Below the pieces are notes generated by a model that saw nothing but the letters and a program-made list of their open reading frames with translations, was not told the DNA's origin and did not search any database. 64,000 nucleotides of DNA, taken from the NCBI GenBank assembly GCA_963513935.1, contig OY740769.1:71565712-71629711 (forward strand), read 5' to 3'. The position numbers and the translations under genes are program-made. Positions 47,161 through 58,044 of the stretch are shown here, one piece after another. This DNA comes from Aphrophora alni. Lineage: Eukaryota > Arthropoda > Insecta > Hemiptera > Aphrophoridae. Every line of letters begins with the position of its first letter. Position 1 is the first letter of the stretch.

Positions 47161-47784
47161 TATCAATCATATTGTGTAGTAAGTGCGAACTACTCCTATA
47201 TGGTTACCTAATCAGACCTAGTTAAAGAACTACAGGTCAAGGAAAGTCATTATATATATATATATATTTACCTTAATTGACATATAGTTCTGGATTTCAG
47301 AGACACCTAGTCATCATGAATCTTAGATCAAAGAAGCGTAGTAATATGAACCTGTATTAGTGAATGCTCCCTACGAGTGAATTCAATATGGTTAGACGAT
47401 AGAATATGTAAGACATTGTACAATTTCTAAGATTGTGGAGTAAAAAATGAATTGTAAGAAATAAAAAAACCACTAGGCTAGTTTTGTTCAGAATTATCGA
47501 AAGTATTGAAAAATATAATTTTGAAGACGAAATGCTGAGATTTTGCACTTGAAATCAATTGGACATGTCTCCTGTATATTTATCATATTTCTTAATAATA
47601 AAATAGGTTTTCAATGCGGCGCTAACTTTTTCAAGGGAAAAAACAATTTCAACTTTGCTAGCTTAAGGTCCATTAAGTGAATTACGCGTTAAAATAGGTA
47701 TGTACGTGAATTTTTACCTATATATAGCCACCTTACCTGACTTACGTGTAAATTTATAAAAAAAGAAGAAATTGTGTGTTATTT

Positions 47785-49188
47785 TATATTGTTTACACTG
47801 ATGACCGATGGTACTTGATAGAATTCCATTTTAACAAATAAAACACAATTTTTCTTTTGTAAATTCTATAATTTATTTGGTCTAGCCGACCATGGTTTTG
47901 CCAGTTATGGCATTGACGAGGCTCTTACAAGACTAAATACAATATACACAAGAACTATTATAAAAGGTTGAGAAAGGCAGGAAATTCCCTTTAGCAAACA
48001 AAGCACAAAGACCCGGGGAACCCCCCCCCCCACAGGTCATTCACACAGGTATTAACCAACCTTGAATAGAGGGACAGGTTGAAGTAAAGGAGAAATGACA
48101 AGAATTCCGTTTGGTCATTTAAAACTAGATTAGCATCATTACACAAAAGTCTCTTAATTTCTAAAATTTCCGAAACATTTCATTTTCTACTTTTTACGTT
48201 CACATGTAGAATTTCAAAATTAATATTAGAATAAAAATCTGTCAGTGCATGATTTTTAAAATGGTTTTTTTAAAAATACTTTAGTTGCTTTCAATAGTAG
48301 GGTATGTTGTATCGCCTCATTAATATTCCTATGTCTAATGATGATTTTTGTGCTGAGCTTGTATGTATCAAACAAATAGCCATTAATAATGGTTATGAGG
48401 TTAATCTCATTGATAAAATGTTAAAAAGAAAATTAAAAAATAATGCTAAATCCTTTATTTTCCCAATAGTCAATTCTAATAATTCCACACAAAAGTGGCG
48501 TGGAATTAACTATTTTGATAAAGTTAGCCATGCATTTGGTAAAGTTTTAGAAAAGAAAAAACACTGTAAACCAGCTTATTATTGTAAACAAAATTTAGGA
48601 AAGATGTTAGTAAATTCCAAAGATAAAATAGAAAAAATGCAAAAAAGTGGTGTGTACAAACTGACATGTAGTATTTGTAATGCTGTTTATGTTGGCCAAA
48701 CAGGCCTTAGTTTTAAGTGTAGGTTAGGTGAGTATGAAATGAGTTGGCGGTTAGGTTATAAGGATTCTAGTTTTTCGAACCATTTAAAAAAATCATGCAC
48801 TGACAGATTTTTATTCTAATATTAATTTTGAAATTCTACATGTTAACGTAAAAAGTAGAAAATTAAATTTTGCGGAAATTTTAGAAATTAAGAGACTTTT
48901 GTGTAATGATGCTAATCTAGTTTTAAATGACCAAACGGAATTTTTGTCATTTTCTCCTTTACTTCAACCTCTATTCAAGGTTGGTTAATACCTGTGTGAA
49001 TGACCTGTGGGGTTTTTTTCTCCTGGGTCTTTGTGCTTTGTTTGCCAATGGGAATTTCCTGCCTTTCTCGACATTTTATAATAGTTCTTGTGTGTATTGT
49101 ATTTAGTCTTGTAAGAGCCTTGTCAATGCCATAACTGGCGAAACCATGGTCGGCTAGACCAAATAAATTATAGAATTTACAAAAGGAA
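47785..49188 (+). mobile_element. Penelope-like element (copy 4), 5'-truncated, inverted arm
   Basis: Contains a plus-strand GIY-YIG ORF (48304-48988) and a 3' region (48990-49188). Its 3' part, from within the ORF to the end (about 48780-49188), is repeated upside-down at about 47830-48275, giving inverted arms of about 440 bp. A 50-nt lead (47785-47834) matches the lead of copy 1. Possible 15-bp TSD with one mismatch, AATTGTGTGTTATTT (47770-47784) and AATTGTGTTTTATTT (49189-49203); part of the right copy also resembles the element's own end. Hammerhead-like motif plus at 49116-49155, partial minus at 47884-47923. Inverted end duplications are known for Penelope-like elements. Confidence 0.85.
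48304..48988 (+). pseudogene. Penelope-like C-terminus: RT thumb/linker and GIY-YIG
   Basis: The first 35 residues (LYRLINIPMSNDDF, IKQIAINNGY) match the post-RT region of Penelope-like elements. After a basic linker comes the GIY-YIG endonuclease: GVYKL (residues 116-120; GVY is the GIY equivalent), C122-x2-C125, VYVGQTG (YVG at 129-131 as YIG), FKCRLGEY with the expected Arg140, then SNHLKKSC with His160. A one-base slip near 48800 moves the final phrase (about 60 codons, ending LQPLFKVG, stop at 48986-48988) to another frame. RT proper is missing, so it is not autonomous. Confidence 0.88.
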
Positions 49189-49202
49189 AATTGTGTTTTA
49201 TT

Positions 49203-49275
49203 TCCCCATCTGTCACCCATCCAAATACTAACCACGCTCGATGTTGCTTGACTTTGGTAAGGTATAAATGCATTG
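49203..49275 (-). ncRNA. 5S rRNA-derived segment, copy 2
   Basis: On the minus strand: ACCAAAGTCAAGCAACATCG, then GTGGTTAGTATTTGGATGGG, TGACAGATGGGGAAA. Same part of 5S rRNA as at 17189-17266. Directly adjoins the right end of the Penelope insertion. Confidence 0.7.
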
Positions 49276-49424
49276 AAGTCTGTAATTTTGAAATTGTGAT
49301 TTTTCAGTGAAAAAATACCTCCGCATTGAAAACTTATTTTGTTTTTAAGACACAAGGTATGTAGAACATGAATTTTAAAAAAATCTCCAAATATACTGGT
49401 ATTTATTTACAAAGAAAGTTAAAG

Positions 49425-49900
49425 GTATTTTTGGAGATTTTTTAAAAATCATGTTCGGTATCTTATTTCTTAGGTAATTATATATTGTGCAGTAGCCTAC
49501 TGTTGAATATTAAGACAAAAATCATGAAATCGGTTACTATGTACCTTAATTTTATAAAAATAGATCATATTGGATGTTGGAAGAGACTTTTGAAGTACCA
49601 AAACTCAATATTTCTGTCAAAAATAAGCAATTTACAAGTTTACATGCAATGAGCCTATGCGTTTAGGTTCCTAAATCAAGCATAGCTAACTGAATAGCAT
49701 GTTTTTAGATGTGTGCCCATTAATTGTCTTCTAACTACAGGTATAGGCTATAGGCTATTACATAGGAGTAAATTAGTAAAAAAAAAAAAAAAAGTATGTT
49801 ATTTCCCAAGTGGTCACCCATCCAAGTATTAACCACGCTCAATGTTGCTTGCCTTTTGTGATCTATAAATGTGTTGAATATATATTGAATCTATATAGTT
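49425..49900 (-). mobile_element. Second partial 5S-bearing element
   Basis: Starts with an inverted continuation of the previous copy's end (TTTTTGGAGATTTTTTAAAA at about 49430 mirrors TTTTAAAAAAATCTCCAAAT at 49373) and the phrase GTATCTTATTTCTTAG, then a diverged interior, an A16 run at 49778-49793, and the 5S-like module at 49802-49877. The other TIR is not seen. Confidence 0.55.
49802..49877 (-). ncRNA. 5S rRNA-derived segment, copy 3
   Basis: On the minus strand: CAAGCAACATTGAGCGTGGT, TAATACTTGGATGGGTGACC, ACTTGGGAAAT. The last phrase (GACCACTTGGGAA) is closer to real 5S than in the other two copies. Truncated at both ends, so not an rRNA gene. Confidence 0.72.
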
Positions 49901-51070
49901 ACCTAGCCAGATCTAATAAACAAAATAAGTCTGGGAAGGTAATTATACAGGGTGAGGCAGACCACCCGTACACAATATGTATAGTGGGTAAACTAAATGA
50001 GGTAAATCCTTCATAACAACGGAAACCCTCCCTATTCTACCTCAAAGAATTTGGAGAAATTATTTTGAAATCTCCCAAATGCGGCCAAAAGGGTAGTTGG
50101 GGGGGGGGTTTTGGAAAATTTTCAAATGTAATGGTAGGTTAACCCTTCAAGTGGCGATGTAAAAGGTTTTCTTTTCTTAAAAAATAATAATTTTATGCAA
50201 AACCTAACTTCTAGGATATCATTTTTCTCAAAAGATGCGTAGAATTTATCTATGTAAAAAAAATTATATGAAACGGTTTTGGAGTAAGTATGTTAGGTGT
50301 CAAAAAATGAAGTTAACATTTTTCAGAAAAACCTGTATCATCCAAAACCAATTGCTTACCATCTTTTTTCAAGATATACAAAAGTTTTGTATAATATTTG
50401 TGAATATATTTAGAAAGAAAAAATTATTTTGTTACATTTTCAAAAAAAAAATTGTTTTACAAAAAAAGGGGAAATGTTTTGCCTAATTTGAAAAAATCAC
50501 CATTAAATTATAAAATTTATTAAATAAAATTATTAAAATTTTATGAACTTTTGGTTGTATGGTATAAATCTATGGGAAATTATCTTTAAAACAGTATAAA
50601 AAAATTATCTTTAAAACAGTATAAAAATTATTGCCGTAGGATGATTTATACTAGGGTAATTGTTTAACTGCAAAAAAGTGATTTCTTGTCACATAAACAC
50701 TAGAATGACAGCGGAATACTACATAGAGGGTTATGTGATACCCCATTTTAAAGGTATTTGTTCACTGATCATTTTAATAAAAAACGTTTTCACTTAAATA
50801 ATGCTCATGTACAGGGTAGTCCAAAACGTCTAAAATTCAGGGTTTTACAGTTATTTTTATTGCCACCATCTACAGTAATGTAGAGGAACCCAATTTTTAC
50901 CAAAGATTAATGAATGGACTCCCTTTCCAAAAATATCCTTAAATGTCACATTACGCCAAAATTTACACATTAAAAAAATATGGTATATAATTTTTGTAAA
51001 ATGTAAGAGCTTAAAAGTGAAAAACTCAAATAGCAACGTAGGTTGTGTTGCACTTCATTAAAATATTCTT
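49901..51070. other. AT-rich DNA with element-end-like phrases
   Basis: TATACAGGGTGAGGCAG at about 49944 and TACAGGGTAGTCCAAAACG at 50812 look like ends of insect DNA elements, but I find no secure partner. The plus ORF 50235-50486 is K/F-rich low-complexity and unsupported. Confidence 0.4.
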
Positions 51071-51074
51071 TAAA

Positions 51075-51770
51075 AAAATTTAATCCTAAAGGTTTTACCC
51101 TTAGGGGGAATTTTTAAATCCATATGTTCAAAATTCTGAATCACCCACTTCCCCTCCTTCAACCCCAACTCAAAAATTTTTAATAGATATCTATGGCTAT
51201 CAACTGAAAGCATATTAAAAATGATGAATTTCTGTGGTAAAAAAATAAAAGTTGACCAGGGTTTTTTGCTGCAATTTGAGAACGAATAAACCCATTTCAG
51301 TTTCATTGGTGCCAAAATGTTTATTTTCTTATGCCCTTTAATTTGATACTACAAGACAAATTAAAGATTTTTGAGTTTGGAGTGGGGGAGAGGAAGGGGT
51401 GATTTCAGATTTTGTACATATGGTTATTAAGGATTCCTCTAAAGCTAAGTAGCTTTCATGTAAACATAATTTGAATATCTATCTTCATATTTTCAATCAT
51501 TAAAGGCGATAATGCAATTCTAAATTGCGTTTGTCATCGTATTAATGAACGAATTGGTTGATTTTTATTTTCTTACCACAGAAATTCATTTTTAATAGAC
51601 TTTCATTTGATATATCACAAGTCATAGGTACTCATTAAAGATTTTGGGGTTGGGGGAGAGAAAGGGGCCGATTTTGAATTTTGTAAATATGGTTTTTAAG
51701 GTTCCCCCTAAGGGTTAATAATTTTCCTGTAAACATAATTTGAAAATCTATATCTATATATTCAATAAAA
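51075..51770. repeat. Three related repeat modules, one inverted
   Basis: About 150-bp modules: minus at 51075-51240, plus at about 51340-51500 and plus at about 51575-51750. Shared phrases are GTTGGGGGAGAG (and near variants), TTTTGTAAATATGGTTTTTA, CCCCCTAAGG and TGTAAACATAATTTGAA. They are diverged from each other. Probably remnants of one TE family. Confidence 0.65.
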
Positions 51771-51799
51771 AAGAAGGAAACTTTTTTTAAAATCATCCG

Positions 51800-52539
51800 G
51801 TATATGCATGATAACATATACTGTAGGTCTACATGTAATGTTTTTGCTTATCAGTTTAACACACTTAATGTCTTGTTAGTGATTTTTAGCTTGAAGATAA
51901 TGGCTACAAAAGTGCTTTATATAGCCTTTATCTGTGTAATAATGCTATTAAATTGTAGTTTCATAATTGGAAATAGTCCTAGGTATAGTGGTAGCATTAC
52001 AGTTCTACAGTTTGCACTTAAGGACACAGTTTGATATAGTTAAATGTTAGTCTATATTGTGAAATTATAACTACTTAATGTCATTTTAGCCTCCTGTATA
52101 GAACAAAAAACATTGTATCACATATATGTAATAACTTCTTTTTTTTTCACTTTCAGTATGTACATATATTTGCATCCAAATTCTTTTTATCTAACTACAA
52201 ACATTGAAATTTCTTCTCTTAAATGTGATATTATGAAACTTTTTAATCATGGCAGAACATTTCAAACTAATTAATCATAACCCCAAAAAAGACTAGTCTG
52301 TCAATACCAAAACAGAGACTAGCCAAATAAGACTAGTCCCAAAACAGTTATGTGGGGCATTTTTAGATGGGAAATGAATATCCACTGTAAAGATTACTTG
52401 CAAATAACACCCTCTTCTAGCTCCCTTAAAAAGAACAAATAAATATAGGTATACAAATTTTTTAAATGATTAAATTACACATAAAATTTAGTTAATTAAA
52501 ATCATAAATTGTGATTAAGTTAAATGCGTTTTTTCACAT
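51800..52539. other. AT-rich DNA, no feature seen
   Basis: A short plus ORF at 51804-52034 is not supported by motif or composition. TAGTC phrases recur around 52290-52340 (GACTAGTC and variants). Confidence 0.45.
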
Positions 52540-53400
52540 ACTAGGAATTTACCTAAAAACCGACACAAAATTAAAACCTTTCTCAAAATAGTGTATTAGA
52601 ATTGTCCCCAAAATAAGTTTTAAAGAAATCTGTATAAAATTGTAGGTTTATTTTAATGTTTGGGGAATTTGGACTCCAGATTTTAAAAATCTAACTTGGT
52701 GCTCCAAAATGTAATTTATCAAAAAATAATGAATAGGCTATTTAAAATGTTCATAAATCTGGGTGCACCTGTATTTCTATCCTCAACCCTTAAGTTATTT
52801 GGACCAAAATCTTATCATTTTGTGGAAATGAAAACCCTTCATGACTTACTCTTCATGAAATCTAAAAATTTAGAGTCAATCCGTTTTTTAAATAATAAGT
52901 GTAAACTATTTCAACAGATAAACAAATGGACATCATTCCAAAATGTCCGCTTCAGCTTGAAATGTTGAGGAATGTCTTTTCATATGCTTGTAATTTACCA
53001 AAAACCATTGGAAAAATTAAAACTTTTTACTAATAGAACAGAAATGTTAGAAGTTACACCATAATCTGTTAAAAATTCTTGGTTTATTTTTTATTTTGAG
53101 AGAATTTGGATTCAAGATTTCAAAATTTAACTCTGTGTTTCAGAATGTGATTCTTCAAAAAGGTATGAATAATTCAAATGTTTATAAATATGGTTTCACT
53201 TCTATTTCTATCCTCAACTCTTAAAATATTTGGACCAAAATATAATCATGTTGCGGGACATCTATAAAATGCTATGCAACTTAAAAATTTAGAGTCAATC
53301 GGACAACTCACTTTAGAAAAAATGAGTACAAAATTCAGCAGATATACAGGCCAACATTATTTTGAAAACTGTTGAAATGGGCTCCAATGGCTTCAAATGT
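52540..53400. repeat. Diverged tandem duplication, period about 446 bp
   Basis: Copy 1 about 52540-52980, copy 2 about 52985-53400. Shared anchors in the same order: GAATTTACC.AAAAACC (taatttacc in copy 2), GGTTTATTTT, TTTCTATCCTCAAC, ATTTGGACCAAAAT and AAAAATTTAGAGTCAATC. The copies have many substitutions and indels, so the duplication is old or both are TE copies. No conserved ORF. Confidence 0.75.
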
Positions 53401-54110
53401 TGAGAATTTTTTTAAAACAAGATGCTGAAATATTTATTCAACAGTAATAGCTTCCTTCCCAATTATGTAGCGTATTTTAAAAAAAATACAAACTTATCCC
53501 CATTATTAATATAACACTATAACCCCATTTCATTTCATCTTAATCTTAAATGTAGATCTAATACTGTAAGATTACTAATGTAACAATACTAATAATTGTA
53601 ACAAAGTATTATAATACTCTTGCAAATAGTGAAAAATTCAATTATTGTAATTAAATATATATATTAAAAATGGTTATAAAATATGGAAAAAGAAAAGTAT
53701 TAATTGTTTATTCTATAAAAGATCACTGAATGAATTGGCATGGGGAAAAAAATCTGTTTTTTAAATTTTTGATGAAAAATTATTTTAATAGTTAGCTTTA
53801 TATCTAGAATTGGTGTCCTGTTTAAACTCTTGGGCATAAGCTACATTTTCATATTATAATCCAATGGAACTGGTTTAAGTAACAAAGACTAAGTGAAATT
53901 GTAGCTAATTTGATTAGTCAGGGCTGTTATCAACACGTTTTTGAAGTAGCCTAATGGTTATTACTCATTCTATTGTAAACTATTACTAAATAGAGAAAGC
54001 CACATGGATAGTAATCTAATCTGAGAGAGTGGAAATTGCCTGAAATTAAAAATGTATCTAAATATCTATCACTGGTTTATATAAATTTATAATTTTTTTC
54101 CTTAACTTAT
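53401..54110. other. AT-rich DNA, no feature seen
   Basis: No ORF, RNA or repeat recognised. Confidence 0.5.
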
Positions 54111-54111
54111 A

Positions 54112-55031
54112 GTCTGTATACACTAACTTGGCATCTGAACCCTTGACTACCTGTGACTAGCCCCAGTCACTCCCTTCCTCACCCAGCTGTTTCCGGGATG
54201 AGTCACCTACTAGCGTTAACACTGCACTGTTTAACTTTTTTATGGGAGATACAATTTTTAATTTTTTTCAGCATAGTTAAAATTTTTAGGAAAATATAAG
54301 CAAATTGATACCAAACACGACACTATTTAGTTTGTAAAAGCCATTTATATAGGATAGCCATGTGTTTATTCAATACTTCATTTCTACTTAACTTTGTTAG
54401 GAAATTAAATAAAAACAACAATGTTGTTAAGCATGTATTATGTATTATTATCAACTTCAAAACTTGTTTGTACAGTATTATGTATTCTACCTCTCAAACA
54501 CTCAATGTGTGCATCTGACAAAACATGGCTACTGGAAGCGTAAAACTTATCTAATATGTAAAACTTATAAAAATATATTGCTAAAAACAGCAATTTAGAC
54601 ACGTCATATTCTTCATAAAGATGTTACATGTTACTATTTGCAATTTTATATTTAGTTTACAATTTTCAAACTCTTAAATTAAACGAAACATAATGTATAC
54701 TCTTTCAAATATACGTACACATATTCACGTTTATAATTAATATTGGATTAATTAACTTCATTCTAAATTTAAGTAAGACATGTAAAATTCCACTAAAGTG
54801 TTTGAAGATAGCTGTTGTACACAGAAATATAACCTAACTAGTAAATTATAGTATGCGAATATTTAGTATGTAAGTAAGTTGACAACTTCAGTGTGAAGTC
54901 GTGTAATTGTATTATCTTTAATTTTCTTTTGATTGAATTTAATTTCTCATGAAGAAAATAATTTATTATTTAGGTTCAAACCAAGGTCGCAGGTAGTCAA
55001 GGGTTCATACACCAAGTTAGTGTATACAGAC
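54112..55031. mobile_element. TA-flanked MITE, 920 bp, 43-bp TIRs
   Basis: TIRs 54112-54153 and 54990-55031 begin GTCTGTATACACTAACTTGG and agree at all but about three positions (for example GGCATCTG against GGTGTATG). TA flanks both ends (54110-54111 and 55032-55033), the Tc1/mariner target. No transposase. It is a non-autonomous or internally rearranged member. Confidence 0.82.
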
Positions 55032-55033
55032 TA

Positions 55034-57281
55034 AGGAATAAAAAGAAAAAGCTTTTAACTTATTACCAGGGGAGGGGGGCATACACAGTGTTATATGAAC
55101 TGTACTATGAGGCACATCAAATGCAAGGCAACATCACAGACTAGTGCTTTGCATAATAACATAATGAAGTAAAACCTTTGTATGCTTAGTGCTCATGTCA
55201 GTTTTGGACAAGTACAATGATGACTATGTTGTTACTGTTTCCTTAACAGCAGGATGCCAATTTAGACACAAGTGTTTTGAATATTTAGTAGTTTATGGGC
55301 GACAAGTACTGCAAATATTTATTTTCAAATAAAAACACAAATCAGTAAATATGATAGCCTTTAGCTTAGAGAAGAAGTTCTATAACTGTGTATCTGATGC
55401 TATGTCTAACCATTTTTGTTTCCTCATTCTTATTCAAATAAAAAGTTTTGTTAAGAAACAAAATCATCCCCAACTCCATTTTGGAAGAAAGAAAAAAAGT
55501 ACTTTGTGTCTGTCTCTTTCACTGTGGTTATTGTTCTTTAAAATTACTGAACTCTTCTCTTCAAGTAAGTTTTAAAAAAATGACTAATTTTAAAATAGCA
55601 GCCATATAAAACAGATATTTTATGAATAATTTTGTGCCTGAAAGACCTACAATGTGACCTGTCATAGCTAATTGTATGCAGTGTGACATTTTGGACCCAT
55701 TGATACTATATTATATTATCAGAGATAAAAAGTAAGGTATAATTGCAATGAAACTGAATTATAATCATATAATACACAAATTAAACAAACTATTAGTAAA
55801 TGTTCTAATAGTAATAATTTTAGTCCGATTTCATCCAAACTTGTCATATAGACCTAGGTTATAAATGAGAAAGCAGTATGTCAATTTCATGGGGCAGCTG
55901 TCTATAAATTAATAAACAAATTTTATTATTATTATTATGTTTTCAGATACTATTGTTATGCTTATTACTTTATTAGACTATTAAATTACAGTAAAATTTG
56001 AAGTCCCAAACACAGATATTCGCCCCTCCTCAAAATTTAATTTGAAATAGTAAGGTAGTCGAAATTTGAATCCACAACTCTGAATGTATGGACAGAAATG
56101 ATCCGAGTTATATAGGCTAATGAAAAAGATAGCAGAATAAACACACTAACTGGGTATTTAATACAATATACATCAAATTTAGAAAATAATAAAAAATTCA
56201 TGTAATAATTGCTGTGATGCTGACTCACGACTATAATAATATTAAAATATAAAAATAATAATACATACATGAAGTATAAATATTAGATGATAGGACATAA
56301 ATTACTTTTGGTGTTATTTCTGTATCAACTCATTTAGTAGATTGATTACCAAATTGCACAAACTGCTTAAATGTAGTTCCCTATATAAGAAGAAAATATG
56401 GAAACATTTTGAAATTTTGCAACAATTTTTTATTTTTTCAGTTTTATTCAACGAGAGCCAGTAATTGTGTCAACATCTTATCGATACAATGCCATACCCT
56501 CCTCTAAATGAATTGGACATCGATACAATGCTGGTTATTGAAAAATAATTTACAAAATAGAAGTCTGGAATCATAATAACAACGGTTTTGAGACACGGCT
56601 TTTTTTTTAATTGTTGGTATTCTTGTCATTGATGTGATGCAGATAATGATTTAATATACATTATATATAGAAACCATTTATTCTGTCAACTCTGCATCGA
56701 TACGTTGACAGAAAAAACAACAATATTATAGTCTGTATGGCGATGATTGGTGTGTGAACCTTTTGGTTACCTGTTCCCTGCCCCCCTTCCGTTGTAATCC
56801 TTCTGGCTGGACTCTACAGCTGCTAATTGCCGCCTGAGTCACATCATTGTGCATCCATTGTGAAACTATTATTATTATTATAAAATTACTTATGCAATTG
56901 TAATAAAGCAGGTCAAAGTTGATGCTGATTAACGAAATCGATTAGAGACATCAAAAAAAAATCTATAAATAAGCAAAAATTTGCTAATATTTTTCTGAAT
57001 ATAATTAATTGTTTATAAATAAGACCAGTTATGATTTCTCTTATGAAAAAAACATTTTTTTCCTACTATTCATTTTTAATATGACTTTGCTCATAGCATT
57101 ATCCTACTTTGAAAATATTTTTCTAAAATAGTACTATAGTTTTATAATATCTTTTGGAATTATGTTTTCAAGCATTTTGACCTTGAAATATAAGGCAAAT
57201 AAAAATAACTAAAACACTAAATAAATATACCAAATCTGCTTACTCATTAACCAATGATTACATAATTACAAACAGCAGTTC
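55034..57281. other. AT-rich DNA without supported genes
   Basis: Short ORFs at 55351-55575 (plus) and 56037-56270 (minus) are low-complexity. ATCGATACAATG occurs at about 56479 and 56520, and ATCGATACG near 56697, with no clear meaning. Confidence 0.5.
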
Positions 57282-57412
57282 CAATGGAGATATTTCCAAG
57301 TTGTCATCTTCGTCAGAGTTCCAGTCACTGTCGTTATCATCTGATCCATCTCCTGGAGCCAAGTTGATGATCATTTTCTGGACACTGCGGTCATCAACTC
57401 CGTCACCCAACT
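57282..57412 (-). other. Coding-like acidic segment
   Basis: On the minus strand an open frame reads DDRSVQKMIINLAPGDGSDD and then DSDWNSDEDDNLEISPLELL. The composition (D/S/N-rich, codon-like, richer in GC than neighbours) looks like real or formerly real coding sequence, perhaps an acidic N-terminus of a transposase or an exon. I recognise no family and see no firm splice sites. Confidence 0.25.
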
Positions 57413-57777
57413 AATCATTAAATTTCTTTCTTTACATGTTCAATGCATTTTTTCTACAAATCTGCTTAGTAAGAGTGTACAGCTAAAAAAAAAAAAAAAA
57501 AAAAATTAAAACATTATAAAGTTTGAATGTTGTGTTGCGCTGTTTGATGTAATTCATCAAGTGAACCCAAACTTTTTCAATAACGTTATATTACCAATGA
57601 TAAGCCCTAAATCCAAGCTCAGATGCTTTCTTGTCAATGAAATAAGAAGACAGTGGGTTTGTGCAGCTGGAAAATTGTGTTATATAACTCAGGCTTACGC
57701 ATGTCATCCATGATACGAACTCCTCATGATTTCTCATTTCTCCTTTCCTTGAAAATGAGGTTGGAGCTGTTAGGAAT

Positions 57778-57983
57778 CAAAGGGGGTTCATGGTGTCATG
57801 TCCTAATAAAATGAAAATGATTTAGGCAATCAATGATTCAGTGCTAAAAATTTTTATATTGACAATTTCTTTAATTTATTATTATTAATTATTCTAACAT
57901 ATAATTATTTGTCTAATAGCAAACTAAATTTTTAGTTAAATATCCTAAGCTTTCATTCCAGAGCTATCCCAATCATTATGACA

Positions 57984-58044
<61 letters not shown>

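Larger units (their letters stand above)
47586..49424 (-). mobile_element. 5S-bearing TIR element, split by a Penelope insertion
   Basis: Left part 47586-47769 contains TTTTCAATGCGGCGCTAACT and GGTCCATTAAGTGAATTACG, and right part 49204-49424 contains CCGCATTGAAAACTTATTTT. Both match the 17032-17550 element in reverse orientation. The 5S-like module is at 49203-49275 on the minus strand. The outer left TIR is incomplete. Confidence 0.75.

Noticed and set aside
49944..51805. A TIR pair TATACAGGGTGAGG / TATACCGGATGATT bounding a 1.86-kb element
   Set aside because: Only about 11 of 14 bases agree and similarity does not continue inward; not distinguishable from chance.
57985..58041. (TA)n runs as CRISPR-like or regulatory arrays
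   Set aside because: They are simple dinucleotide microsatellites, a normal feature of this DNA; no repeat-spacer structure exists anywhere in the window.
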